A stretch of 64,000 nt of DNA from Klebsormidium nitens (GCA_000708835.1 DF236956.1:315346-379345), one strand, 5' to 3'. Positions 49,707 through 63,400 are shown, counted from the stretch's first letter. Notes: generated by a model not told the origin, from the letters alone. A program made the numbers and translations.

Positions 49707-52700
49707 ATGGGGTGTGCTGCCGGCAAAACCAGCGCGGTTGACGACAAGGAACCGGGGCCTCAAGTCTTCTCCCCAGGCCTGAGGCACCCCTCCAGTGATG
49801 CGAACTTTCGTGTGGAGCTGAGCGGGAAAGCCAGTGACCCCCTTGTGGAGACACTGAGCACACTTCGCACCAGAGTTGGTGCCACCCTAAATGGAGCCAC
49901 CAAACCACCTTCAGGTGAATCGCATTGGACTGTCTTTTGACTTTGTTGATGTCTCTCTTGCCAGCATTTGAAAGGTCTGAAGAAGATTTCTCAAACCTGT
50001 GGAGTGGATGATTGCTCTGATTGTGGTCTTGGCCACTTAGAAACCTGTGGCACTTGGTGGTTGGGTCATCAAGTAGACATACTTGCAGAAAGAAGCGGAG
50101 TGGTTCGTGGGTGCAGCTTGAAGTACTTCGCCGCGATTTAGTTCCATCAGTCTCTTGATACTAGTGAATATCAACGGGGCAGTATCACTGATACATATAG
50201 AAGTGGGGAAGCCTACCGACCACTTTGGCATGCCTCGAAACCACTTTGCCCAGCCACATGTCAGTTTGATTAACCCCTCGTTTCCACCCATGTTCGAGAA
50301 GTACTTCTGCATCCTGCAGGGCTCCACGGATTTTGAGTCGCTTGTCAACTTTGCTTCTGTTCGTAAGAGCTCCCAGTCAAAGGGGTGACCAAAAGTTTCT
50401 CATCAACCTCCCCAATTCGCTGCCCCGGAGCCTTGCCAGCTCACCCGCTCCAACTTGTCCTTGGAACTTTATTCCTGGTCCTCCTGGGGCAGCCGTAAGG
50501 TGGNNNNNNNNNNNNNNNNNNNNNNNNNNNNNNNNNNNNNNNNNNNNNNNNNNNNNNNNNNNNNNNNNNNNNNNNNNNNNNNNNNNNNNNNNNNNNNNNN
50601 NNNNNNNNNNNNNNNNNNNNNNNNNNNNNNNNNNNNNNNNNNNNNNNNNNNNNNNNNNNNNNNNNNNNNNNNNNNNNNNNNNNNNNNNNNNNNNNNNNNN
50701 NNNNNNNNNNNNNNNNNNNNNNNNNNNNNNNNNNNNNNNNNNNNNNNNNNNNNNNNNNNNNNNNNNNNNNNNNNNNNNNNNNNNNNNNNNNNNNNNNNNN
50801 NNNNNNNNNNNNNNNNNNNNNNNNNNNNNNNNNNNNNNNNNNNNNNNNNNNNNNNNNNNNNNNNNNNNNNNNNNNNNNNNNNNNNNNNNNNNNNNNNNNN
50901 NNNNNNNNNNNNNNNNNNNNNNNNNNNNNNNNNNNNNNNNNNNNNNNNNNNNNNNNNNNNNNNNNNNNNNNNNNNNNNNNNNNNNNNNNNNNNNNNNNNN
51001 NNNNNNNNNNNNNNNNNNNNNNNNNNNNNNNNNNNNNNNNNNNNNNNNNNNNNNNNNNNNNNNNNNNNNNNNNNNNNNNNNNNNNNNNNNNNNNNNNNNN
51101 NNNNNNNNNNNNNNNNNNNNNNNNNNNNNNNNNNNNNNNNNNNNNNNNNNNNNNNNNNNNNNNNNNNNNNNNNNNNNNNNNNNNNNNNNNNNNNNNNNNN
51201 NNNNNNNNNNNNNNNNNNNNNNNNNNNNNNNNNNNNNNNNNNNNNNNNNNNNNNNNNNNNNNNNNNNNNNNNNNNNNNNNNNNNNNNNNNNNNNNNNNNN
51301 NNNNNNNNNNNNNNNNNNNNNNNNNNNNNNNNNNNNNNNNNNNNNNNNNNNNNNNNNNNNNNNNNNNNNNNNNNNNNNNNNNNNNNNNNNNNNNNNNNNN
51401 NNNNNNNNNNNCCACCACAACGCGGAGTGCTTGTTACGGTTATTGATAACCTTCATATCAGCTTTGGTCATACTGGTGATCAAACAGTGCAAGGAATTTT
51501 GAAAGGCGACTTACGGTTGATTGTGTTCACCCATGCTCATGCAGGCCCGTATCTTCAGCCACTTGTTGAGGAGAACAGTCCCGTTCTGCTGGGCCTAGCT
51601 TCGTCAGACTAACTTGACACAGCTGCTAGATTCGTCAATCAGAGGGGTGCCAAGATCTGTAAACAACCCCACGAATATGTCATACTGACTATCCTCGACC
51701 GCCATCTTACAGGCCCCTCACTTCAACCCGTTCTTGAGGAATACATCCCCGTCCTGTTGGGTCTGACGAAATTAGAGTCACTCGACACGGCCGTCAATCT
51801 CGGCTGGACCAATCACTTGGCTCGGGACTCGGCCACGGAGTTGCGCAGCGCCAAGTATGAGCTGGTGTCAATACTCCAAGTGATGGCGGTCGCGTTCGTT
51901 GAAGACGCAGGGAGGGCGTTACAGACCCAGGGGGATAAGGAAGGTACGAATTCATCTCAACCTATCACTGTCTCTTCGAACTCGCCCTGTTTGAGTTGCA
52001 GGTTGTGTGAGCTGAGGCAGAGGTGACAAGGTTTTTCGAATCTTGCCATCTAATGTTCGATGGGCCAAGCGAAACGCGTTTTGTATGGCATCCCCTTCTG
52101 CGTAATTTTGTGGTCGTTTCGACTCTCTTCCGTGCACTTGCTTTCGGATCCTTGCGACCCTTGTCTTCAGTACGTTGCCCTTCGATCTCTTTGTCTTTCC
52201 CAGGACACCTGCTCCGTTCTTTTTTTCTTTTCTGTGAATCGGTCTTTCAGCTATGCTGGCACTAGGAGTTTGTTCTGCGCAATCAGTTTGTGAACCCTTC
52301 AACGTCGGGTATTTCAAGTCTTCTGACATCTTCATGAAAGCGTCAGCAACGAAATGGAGAGCTGTATCTGATTCGACTATATTCGTTAATTATGAGAAGC
52401 TCTGGCGGAAAACCACTTGTGGTATCTGGCGTGCCTTGCCCAAACGTGGCCAGTCAAGACATTTAGGCGGCAGCCTGAACTGTAGCTTAGCTTTAAGCTC
52501 TGAGTACTCCTTCTCAAGGAGAGTCTCTCCAAACAGTTCCTACCCGAAAATGGGAATCAATCTGGATTCCCAGAAAAACTCTCACGAGACGACTGTTCGG
52601 ATACTTTCTTCCTAATATCTCCGGTCAATCTCAAAAAGAATCATTTTTGATTCGGATTTTCTTGCAGTCGGCCTGGCAGAAATGAAGGCAGCCTTCGCGG

Positions 52701-55700
52701 CCCTACTGAAAGCGGCGGGGATTTTGCAGCAGAGCATCGGGAGTGTGCTGCCCAACGAGATGGATGTACACGCTAGGTAAGCAAAACGTTTCTTGACGGT
52801 CGTTGTTATTGTGGAGAGCATTGCTGCATTCGGAGCGGATTGCCCTCAAGGTGAGGAAGAATATTTAAATTGGCGCTTTCTGGCATCCGAATATGTTTCG
52901 TGAACACTCGCATCTAAGTCCGGAACACGTTTTGTACCTGCCTCCAGCTCGGAACACGAGCTGTCGCTTTCTCATTTTCGACCCGTCACCTATTGCTCGA
53001 GCAGAGTGTTTCTCTCTCCCTCAAGAGAGACAGAATTGTTGCTGTAAGCAGCGGGAAGAGTATCGGCGGAGTTAGACCGTGGACGAAGTCAAATCACGAC
53101 GAACTCAAGGCAGATACGAAGCTCGTCGATACCTGAGCTTCGCAAATTCAGACAAGAATGTTGGGAACGTTGAGAAGAGTCTCGCGATCGAGAAGCGCTA
53201 AGGTTCGCTGTCCTCTTCTGCACGGGCCTTTGAAAGGGGTCATGATACACGATGTAACGACACTCGGCTCAATGAAGCATCTACCGAGCAGCGCCTTATT
53301 ACTTGACGCGATCTACGGCGCATTCCGTAAAGCGAAACGCCCTATTGGAGTCCTCCAAGTGCCTCTTATGGAACAGAATCTCTGCTCACGGCATTCTTAC
53401 ATGCCTCCTAGACGAACTCCGCTGGTGACGTCACTTTAGTGTGCTTGTGGTGCTGTTGTGGGAGTGATAATAACGGTGCTAGGAGCCATCGACGAACACA
53501 GGCTCGGTTTCAATGAGCTATCTTTTGCAAGATGAGTTTCAAGTTTGAAGCTTCCCTGCTGACAAGATTCTCGACACGGTTCTGCAGGACAAACCTCCCC
53601 GCTGACGTCACCCCCGGCGCCCTGAAGGCGCTGTTCCGGCAGTGCCTGGCGCAGGCGGCGGAGCTGCAGCTGCAGCTGGACCGGAGCAAGGAGGACGTGC
53701 CACCTGCCACGCGGCGGGATGTGGCGTGCGAGGCGGTCGTGCACTGGGGCGAGGTGAGAGTTGTACACTTCAATTCGTGGACAATAAGCCCAGTGGCCTC
53801 GATCTGACAAAACGACCGAAACCAAAGGTTTACGAGCTCTACCCCTGTACCCAACACTACCCCCTAACTAACCTTCCACTATTTCTCTTTCAAAGCCTAC
53901 CAGCCAGTTCGGTTTTGAGTGATGCCGACTGCAATACTTTAGCCGTCCAAAAGTCGAAAATGGCAGAATTGAAAAGCCCGGATCTTGTTGATTGGCACTC
54001 ACAAAACGTTGGGGCACGGCGGGTGGGTTTAGATATAACCCACACAAGGGCGGCGAGGGCAAAGGAAACTATTTGAATGTAGCCTGACTGCGGTGTCGCT
54101 GTTAAGCCAGCCAGATGCGACAAAGGTGTGATACTGTTGAGCGACTGTTGGACAACTTTTGGCGCTCGGAGTATCCTTTTGGAGCCACTGGCCAGACGCC
54201 CTCTCCGAGAGCGACAGACCTCTACATACTCTGGTTGCAGAGGCCAAGGGGCTCTCAATCCAACCGTCAAAACGGCTTCGAAATTCTATCACAAGGATTC
54301 AGCTGTCTGTGCGCCCATGGCCGATTGTGAGACGGAATGCTTCGATATTGCAGGCCCGGGAATCGATGGCGACCGTATCTACCGGCGGTCCGCTGTTCGA
54401 GAAGTGGCTGGCATACGTCAAGTGGCGGCAAACGCTCGCCAAGGTAAAAACCGCTCAAAAGGGCTTTGGCACCCCGGTTTCCACATGTTGACTAGTTTCT
54501 GGGGGAAAAGTTGGCCTCAAAGGGTTTCGATTTGCGGCTGGCAAGAGTCGAAGTGGTTGCCCGACTGCATTGTGTACATTTTGGGCCTTGACTGTGGGGC
54601 TCGTGTGCCCGACGCACTTTCACCTATTCAAACGTTTTAATCTCCGGTATTTTTCTTAATATGAGTTCATCCGTGAGACCAGATGCAGGAAGTTCTTTGA
54701 GCGAAATAAGCATTTGAAAATCGAGTAGAGTCCATTTCTTGCTTGAAATGCTCCGGAAATTGCATGCTTTTTCCTTGCATGGTATCCATCACTCTTCTGA
54801 CTGAGCCAAAAGCTCCTATTTTCTGAAATAATTAACTAACCCTCCATTGGTTGCCCCCAGAGTATTGCACCTTACGATCGCAGTCCCTCTGCTCGCAGGC
54901 TGTGGCTTACCAGCACAAGGGGCACACAATCTTATGTGCAATCTTATGTCGGATTAAATCAAAGAATGGCCCCAGCTTGCTCACACTTTGTCGAACCTTA
55001 CGAGCGCAGTCCTCTACTCCCAGGCTGTCGCATATCATCAAGAGGGCCTCATTTTGGACGAGAAGGAAGACAAGGGGACGCACGGCAAGGCGGTCAAGGC
55101 GCTGAAGACGGCGGAGGAGCTGCTGAAAGAGAGCGAAGCCTTCTTGAAAGAGTTCAGTGAGAAGCAGCCGGCGACCATGTGAGTCCGAAACAACTCGGTT
55201 TCCAGAGTACCTACGTTTTCCAGTTCGCCTTCCGGTGAGCTTTGCCATATAAGAGTGCTTCAGGAAGCGCTCCTTCGCGCAGCGGGACACGACAAGTATG
55301 CTGAGATTACAAACCCTCTGCAAAAAGGCCCCACAGACACGTGAGGAGCCTCCGAATGCGACGTGTTCGTGTTTTGAACGTAGGATCTGGACCTCTTTTG
55401 GATAAGCAATCTCCGAGTCGGACTTGCCGGCGCGTTGCATCCGGTCAGGCCTCAGGAAACATCAGGCACTGCAAGACATATGAGTGTGCTCGCACTAAAT
55501 AGAGGATTGGATACCGACGCATTTGCATATTGCACCTTATGATAAGCAGGTCAAATTCCAAGAAGGTCGGAAGTATCATCAAATGTTGGCGATACAGGAA
55601 AACCAAGCGCTTAACTTCTCGACGCCTGCTCCTGTCATGGCTGCCCGCGCATCCTTCCCTGCTGTGGGGGTTATTTTCATGGCCTTAAGTAGCGTTCCGC

Positions 55701-56521
55701 TTTTATGTTCTGCAGGCCGGTAACTGCATCCCCACTCATCAAGGACCTCAGAGAACGCTTGCCAAAGGACTCCGGAAAGATTGGCCGGTTCAATACGAAC
55801 GTCTACTATGAAAAGTGAGCTCATCCTTATTGATAGCAGGGGTTTGATTTTAGTGAGACCTACCCAGATTGTGTTCTGTGACACACCTCGTGAGCTTTGC
55901 CCGGGCGCTTTACCTGTTGCGGCCTCAGCACTCGTTCAGTTGAACTTGCGAGCCTGTTTGCAAGCTTCGCTTGGTTGCTCGATCAGTTTGTTAGCTCGAA
56001 AATCCACCCCTGTCGTGAGTTCAAATCGCAACAGTGTTCTGCTCAAAACCCGCCGCCTGAGGCTTTGATGCTCCGTCCAAGTATGGACGACCCATATTGG
56101 CGACGCCCGTTACTTGTTTGCTTGCCCTTTTGTTACATGGATCTGCTTTCCGTAGTGTTGCTGTTGATATCCTCAGAGATCTTTTACGAAAGACCGCGTG
56201 TTTGCCATACTTTCTCCTGGTCCATTTTTCTGACCGCAAGATGTGCATCTCTGCAGGGAGCCTGACGACCCTCCCGAGTTGCCCAAGCCCTCGTTCACCA
56301 TCAAACCGGAGCCCTACACCTTGCCAGAAATTGACCGGGCTTGGGGGAGCTCTAGTTCTGGTGATAGTGGGGGTTCGCATGCTGTACGTCCGCCAATAAC
56401 CGAAACCGAGGTGCCGCTTTCCGTTTCAGGTCAAGGAGAGATGTCGAAACCAAGTTCAAAAGTTGAGGCTGCTCCAGAGGTTAGAGTAGAAACTAAGACC
56501 GAGGCAGTTGCAGCTTCCTGA
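49707..56521 (+). CDS. BROX: BROX-like BRO1-domain protein
   Basis: Eight exons: 49707-49914, 51713-51943, 52668-52776, 53588-53753, 54354-54443, 55024-55178, 55716-55814, 56257-56521. They total 441 codons with stop, all in phase. It begins MGC, fitting N-myristoylation with palmitoylation at Cys3. Motifs along the BRO1 fold are VLEEYIPVLLGLTKLESLD, NEMDVHARTNLP, KWLAYVKWRQTLAK, AVAYHQEGLILDE, KALKTAEELLKESEAF and KPEPYTLPEIDRAW, then a polar tail. This matches plant endosome-targeted BRO1-like proteins; BRO1 domains bind ESCRT-III on endosomes, so a role in endosomal sorting is inferred. Unlike animal BROX it has no C-terminal CaaX box; N-terminal acylation could take over anchoring. An assembly gap lies in intron 1. 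Exon 2 and exon 6 acceptor edges are duplicated. Confidence 0.9.
50504..51411. other. Assembly gap (about 908 N)
   Basis: Run of N within BROX intron 1. Exons on both sides join in phase, so no coding exon is required inside it, although one cannot be excluded. Confidence 0.99.
51540..51785 (+). repeat. Duplicated acceptor edge of BROX exon 2
   Basis: The real exon starts at 51713. A copy starts at 51545 after GCAG and encodes LQPLVEENSPVLLGL against LQPVLEEYIPVLLGL, then meets an in-frame stop. The offset is 168 nt, a multiple of three. Confidence 0.88.
54850..55065 (+). repeat. Duplicated acceptor edge of BROX exon 6
   Basis: Both copies have CACCTTACGATCGCAG-like sequence, then a C/T-rich stretch, then an acceptor. 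The upstream copy reads AVAYQHKG (start 54899) and the real exon AVAYHQEG (start 55024). The 125-nt offset would shift frame. A fainter third resemblance lies near 55530-55580. Confidence 0.75.
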
Positions 56522-57467
56522 CCAGTCGACATGAGGATGCCTGAGAACGGGAGTGCTCAGTTACTGGAGTGCGGAGTCAGCAATTGTTGGTACACTGTTC
56601 GGTGCATAGACTAGAACACACAAGTTGGGGTTTCTTGTTGGGAGCAACTACCGTAGACAGAGTGGGTTTATGGGTTGATCTACCTTTGCGTATATGTATC
56701 GGTCTCTTGACGCGTCATGTCACTGAGTGCTAGTGCTCTGAATATTGTGCCATTCCATTCTGAAGTTCGTGCCAGCACGTTCAAACAGAGAAACAGTACA
56801 GATCGGATACTCAAGACGTGTGATATTGACGAGTTCTCGAGCCGGTGGCTTTTCGAAAGGGCGCCAATTTATGCAATGCCCCCGGCCTTCAAGTTACTTC
56901 ATTCGTCAAACCGTTGGATGTGAAGATTCTTATGAAGTCCGAGAAGTCGAAGTGCAAGATAACATACAACCGTCGATTCAATTCATTTCGATATGTAAGT
57001 TGTAACCACATCGACGGTTGCAGATCAAGATTGGACTCATGTGAGTCAGCGCCCGCGCGCCGACGTGCATACATCCATGAAGGTCCTTCGAGAGCTGGGC
57101 TGAGCGCAGCATGAGGCCTCTGTCCTCCCTGAATCCTGTTCTTCTTTGCTGAGCGCCGGGAAGCTGAGGCGTTGGCAGCTCGAGCAAGGCTTTCTTTGAT
57201 GGTGCTCCCGGCTCGAGCCACCGCTGGAAGTTGAAAGTATAGCTTGCTCTTTTTCATAGCTAGAACGCACGCCACTTTTTGGCAGATACAGGAGCATCTG
57301 ATGAGATGCTGAGGCTTAAATCTGGCAGCACTCGAGCTTCTCGAGTTGAGCCAAGGATCAAAGGCTTGCAGCCAACTGAAATAGAGAAATAACGCACTGC
57401 GGTTGCTTGCCGTTTGACCGGAAGCCCTTACTTTCCAAACCTCTTTCTAAGCCCTACTCTGTCAGCA
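56522..57467. other. Intergenic between BROX and ANKRD13 genes
   Basis: No gene supported. It contains the BROX 3' UTR and the ANKRD13 promoter. Confidence 0.5.
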
Positions 57468-60400
57468 ATGGCAAGACCATCCCTCGATGACATTACACCC
57501 GAGCTCGAGCGCGTGTGGAGCACCGACCCCTCATCCCCTGATGTCTCCATCCACTCTTACGCACATAGTCCCGTCCATGCTGCAGTCCTGTCCAAAGACC
57601 ATGCAGCACTTAACGCAATTTTGAGAATTCTCCCCAAACCAGCTTTGGAGGGGAGTGTCCTAACTGAAGAGCAGTCTATCAAAGCTGAGGAAGATGCCGA
57701 GGCTGCCTCTGCAATGATTGACAGGCGGGACGTGCCGGGGAAGGTGAGTGGGGCAGCGCCTAGTTTCAAAAGCTGCGAGGTGGCGAGAGTGTCATGGCTT
57801 GAACGATCTGGGGGCCGGGCTTGGCTCCAGAATCAACACTTTGTGATTGTAGCATTATTGGTTCAAGTAGTCTCGCAGATGGTCACCCATCTGCTGACTT
57901 TCATACGGGTGTACACTGTTTGGAGGCGGTGCATAATCTCGTGCGGCGCCCTTCTTGAAAGGATAGTCAAGCCCAAAAGGTTCGGTGTGAAACAAGCCTT
58001 AGCCAACACTGGTGCCAACCAAGATATCTCTCAAGACTCAAACATGTTGCAACGCTCTCAACTTGATCAAGCAGACACCGAAATGCAGTGCTTACGTAGG
58101 TAAACTTTTAGGAGTCCTTCTTTTCTCTTCCCTGTTTCAGGAGTCAGCACTGCACATGGCGGTACGCGTGAAAGACCCTGTGGCGTTGGAGCTGTTGATG
58201 CTGGCGGGGGCTGACATCAGCTTGCAAAACGTTGGGGGGTGGACTGCCCTGCAGGTATGCCCTGACAAAGTCAAAATATTTGTTGGCGATTGGGGATGTG
58301 TTACGACGCGAAAAAAAGCATCTCAAGCCGGTTCTGCCTGACTCCGGCTAGTGCTGCCAGCGGCTATACGGGACAATTTTCTGGGATTACAGATTTTAAG
58401 TTCTGATGTCATTCGTGTAGGTGTATAGCACCTCTGAGACCACAGGTCTTTTAGTCGTGATCTCATCTCTGTCTAGTTGGAGGTTTGGGATCTTACATGC
58501 AACTGCTTCACTAAAGGCTTACTGGCTCGAATTTGACAGTGCAACTTTTTTTCGCAGGAAGCAGTGTGTGCGGGGGAGCCGGCGCTGGCAGCTATCATCA
58601 TGCGAGAGTATCAAAGCTTGGTGAGATTGTTGACCAGTACCCGAGTGCCTTCATAATCGATCTTCAGACCGACTTAGAAGCTGTCCCCCAACGCGGTATC
58701 AAGTATGATCACCTGTTACATGCATCTCCTTAAGCTTGTTTTATGTGAAGGTTCTCAATCTGTGCCATATATCTTAGGACTGCCAACGGGCGTTCTTCCA
58801 ATGTGCAGGAATCACTAAGCATTTGTCATGCCACTTCCTTTTTCCAACAAGGTCCATCAGCGACCAAACAGCAAAGCAAGGCCACTATATTGTTCATTTC
58901 AATCCTAGCCCCACAAGAACCGGCGGTGCACCTTTCTAAATCAAGAACGGTGCGTGTCTTCTCCTCTCCAGGCTTGGGCCAAATGGCTGCGGCGGTTGCC
59001 CCGTCTGGTCGCGACCATGAAGCGCATGCGCGACTTCTACATGGAGCTCACCTGGAACTTTGAGAGCTCCGTTATCCCCTTCATCGGCAAGATTGCCCCC
59101 TCAGATACTTATAGGTGAGCGCCTGCTTCATTGGTTTCTCTCTGAGCACATGTTAGCAATGGGCAACGAGGGCTTTGGTGTGTTGTAAGAACTTGTTGGG
59201 GACCTACACATAGGCTGCAACGTGCAACCTCTGAGAGTATGTCCGGCACTTTGCAATCGAAGGTAGCGTCCAGTAGAATATCTTTTGGACGATGGTCACA
59301 TGGCCATGCAAAATCACAGCAGCTTCGATCCAGTGTACTCCCTTTGACCTTCCATGCAGTTTCTCGGTGTAAGAAGGCAGGGGGTGGTCAACTTTTGCAG
59401 AACAGATGCACAGGAGAGTAGTCAGTGGGAAACGTGCTCTGAGGCACACGAAACGTGTCTGCTCTAAAGGCACACGAAACGTGTCAATTCGGCTTCAAGG
59501 CTGACGTTCCCTTCCCACGCCTCACTTTGCAGGATCTGGAAGCGCGGCGCGTCCCTGCGCGCCGACATGACCCTCGAGGGGTTCGACGGCTTCCGCATCA
59601 AGCGCGCGGACCAAAGCATCCTCTTCCTTGGCGAAGGCACCCCCGACGGGCGCGTAAAGCCTGGGGGCGTGATCGTGCTCATGCACAAAGAAAAGGAGAT
59701 AGCGGACGCCCTCGAGGGCGCGGGGGGATCCCTGAGCGATGCTGACCTGGCTGCTGACGTGGCGGACCTGTTCAAGACGAACGTGCACCGGGCGGGGCTT
59801 GACGTGACGAAAGCGACGCTGGTGCCGGTGAAGACGTGGCGGCGGCACGAGAAGGAGGAGGCGGTCGGGCCGTGGCAGAGCAAGGTGGGGCTGCTGACGT
59901 CACTAAGTGACGTTCCTGCTGACGTATAAAATGTCAGCTTTTTAGTACAGTTCCCAGACCTCAAGGAAGACGCTATACCCGCGTCGGACAATTGAGAGGG
60001 CAGTAACCTGCTGCGAAATTTTCTCGCGGCTACCGATAAATGTGCTGGAGCGCTTTGAGCTGCACACTCCTTGTGCAGTCCAGGAGGTTGGTTAAGTGCT
60101 CGGTTAAAGGCTTCTAATTTGATGAGCACTGGGTGGACGGTTTCTTTGTGTTGCTTTTTCTTCTTGCAGTGAGCCCTTACGGATCTCGCCGTGAAAGGAC
60201 CAATTGCCAACAAAACATGTAGCCGAACAACGGCCGAAGCGCCAACGAGCGCACCGCCGCATTTTACCTCTTCTCGGGTCTGGAAGAATTATCTATTCAA
60301 CCGAGTCAACCTAGCGTCTGCTCTTCTTCAGGTGACACACTTGTCCGTGTACGATCAGTACTGATATAAGAAGCCCAAGTTATAATACTTCAAGCTGCCA

Positions 60401-63400
60401 AAGATGGTTGGGATTCGTCATGGACATGGGGTAGTCTTGGGGTTTTGCGTTTTGCGTGGGCAGGGGTGCGGAGCAGGGATACATTCATTCAGGCTTTCAG
60501 TGTTCGCCCCCTTCTAATCATAACTTGCGCTTGTGACTCATTCTAAATATTCACTTCTAGCTTGCGGTTCTTCGCAGGTGATCGACATGCACCACGTGAT
60601 GGTCACCTTCCGCTCGCGCAAGGTCCCCGGGGCCATGTCCGACGAAGAGCTGTTCAACCTGCGTCCCGAGGACGAGGACGCGGGTTCCGCACGCAGCGAT
60701 GACGACTATGCTGACGTCCTCACGGAGGAGGAGCGTAAGCAGCTCAAAGAAGCCATGGAAAACGCGCCTTCGATCGACCTGGATTCTGAAGCCGGTGTCA
60801 ACGAGGCAGGGGAAGACGGAAGCGAGCGGTCGTTGACACCCAAAGAGTCGGCGGCAGAAATCGGGGCCGGAGCGGAAAAGGGACTGCGGAACGGCGGAGA
60901 GGGGGCCGGAAGTTTGACACCAGAAAGGGGAAGGAGTAAAGAAGGAGCCCCGCTGCTAGGATCGGCGTCAACGTCTGAAAGCGAGGGGCTCGTGCCAAGC
61001 GAGAAGCCCGCGCGGAAGAGTTGGTTTGGGTGGGGCAGAAAACAGCACGCATCGTCCGAGTCCCCGTCCGAAAACGTGACCGATGCGGACGGTTCCAGTC
61101 GGAGCGGCGCCGATTCGATCCAGTCCCCCATGCATTCGAAACGGGGCAGCAAGCACCAGGGGGGCGAGGAGCGAAAGGAGGAAACCGGGTCAGAAATGGA
61201 GTTTAGCAAGGGGTTAAAGCCGACGCTTTGGCTGACGGACGGGTTTCCGTTGCGAGTGGAAGAGTTACTGCCCCTGCTGGACCTGCTGTCGCCCCGGGTG
61301 AAGGCGGTGCGCCGGTTGAGGGAGCTGCTGACTGTGAAAATGCCCCGGGGGACTTTCCCGGTCAAGGTGAGGCGGTGGCCGAACTTCGGTCGGTACATCT
61401 CAAACTGACTTAGCAGGCGTGTGATACAAGTCACGGGGGGGTAAAGTGTGATACTTAGGGTAGGGTGGGTGCGGAGTTGTCTGGTTTTTGTTTCGCCCTT
61501 ATTTAATGTGCCTGGTTGACTCAAGTTCAGATTACACGCCAGTTGGGTTACATGAACGTTGCCCAGTAAGGGTGGTAGGACTTTCAGCGACGCCTCCATA
61601 TGGACTTGGAGTTTGTCGAGATAGTTATTTAGGGCCAAGCTCAATTTCAACGTAGGCAATGAGCGACTTTTTGCATCGACTTTGGTTCGAGGAGTCAAAG
61701 CGGTTGACTGTCGAGATACCTCAGGGAATGTTTTCGGTAAAGGTGAGGGGTGGCCGGGGGTCCATTGACAGTTGCTCATCAAAATGGGAAGTGGTCGGAA
61801 TAGCTTTTCAGGTCAAGCCAAGTCTCGACGGGATGATCGAGCCACTTTTCGCATCGGAGAACCACTTAGGACAAATGATCGTAAGCTGGAAACTTTTTCT
61901 GACGGCCAGATAGTCACCGAATGTTCGCCAAAGCGGCGGTAGCAGCGGAGGACAGAGTGGTATTGTTTTCCTACCACCTTCATGAACCCGGTTTTGTTCA
62001 CCCCAACTCAGGCTTCCATTGCCCCTACCTTCCCATCCAGTGCAGATCAAGCGGCTCAGCCTTTTGGGTCCTCAGTGAGTCAGGATACTTTTGTCTCTCA
62101 AGCAAAGTGTCTCAAGGAGCAATCTGCGTCGCAACATTAAGAATCAAGGCACACGTTTCCTTGATCCTTCTCGCTCGCGGCCCGTTTATCTCCAGGTCGC
62201 GATACCCATTATCCCTACGATCCGAGTCGTCGTCACCGTTTCCAAGTTCCGGGAGGTTGCCCGGTTGGCTCCCCCGGGCACTGAGGAACTAGAGGAGGAT
62301 GAGTTTGAGGACGCGCAGTCGGAGATGCCCAAGCGGGGCTGGATGGAGTGGGTCCGGGGAGCCCCAGGAGAGAACGAGAGCGGAGAACGGACCTCGGGGG
62401 ATGGCGCGGGCGGACCGGGGGCAGGTAAGCGCAAAAATGGCTCTATTTCAATTTCATTCGTAGAGCAGCTTTTATCACTTCCTTCTTGCTTTGCTTGAAA
62501 CTTCAACGAGCAATCATTGGAGCCTTAGGGGGAGCCCCAGAAAGAACTAGAGCGGAGAAGGGTCCTCGGGGGATGGTGCGGGCGGAGCGGGGGCAGGTAA
62601 GTGCAGAAATGGATGTCTCTAAGAGTCGTTTGTAGAGCAGCCTTGTTCACCACCTGTTTTGGTTCTTTCCGGGCATACGGGGCATCATTTCAGGTTGAAT
62701 AGAAGTTTTGTTTTGCCCTTCCATTCGCCCTGCTGCTTTGGCGAAAGGCCTTTTCCTTTTTTTGCTTTGCTTTGAATGTACACGGAGTATTCCTTTGAGC
62801 TGTACGGGAACCTCCGAAGATTACGAAAGCAGAAAAGGGACCTCCGGGGATGGCGGCGCAGGGCCGGGAGCAGGTAAGCTTCTTTGGAGCAAGCCCTTTG
62901 AGGTTTTATTAATAACTGAGAGCGAAAGAAAAAGGTTTGTAGTTGGGAGAAACAGCAAAAGAAAGGCAGATGCACTTGCCGAAGCTTCGATATGCTCCAA
63001 GAGAGTGGAACCGTTTGTTTAGCGCCCTTCTGACGCCATAAGCATCCTGAGGTACCGCAGAGTATTCAGAATTTCAGAAACTCAGGCATCGTGTGGCATG
63101 CCACAGTTGTGACGTGAAAAATCATACGTTCCACAATATTTCGACGTGAGATACGGAGAAGCCCCATCACCAATAGTCTCGATGTTTCCTTTTCCCTCCG
63201 CAGCAGCCTTTTCAGTGTTCTGACTCCCTACGACAGCTTCGGAGTGCTCCTCCGAACTTCTGTTTCTATCTTCCGCAACCTTCCGGAAAACACCTGAGAT
63301 TCGTCAAAGACTCGAGGTTATTCGGGTCATTGACAAGAGAGATGACAACAAAACCCAGTTCACTCTTCAAATTGCAGCGGACGCCTTCGCAATCCCGGCA

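Noticed and set aside
50333..51612. Very long frames across the second N run
   Set aside because: They are open only because unknown bases are not translated to stops.
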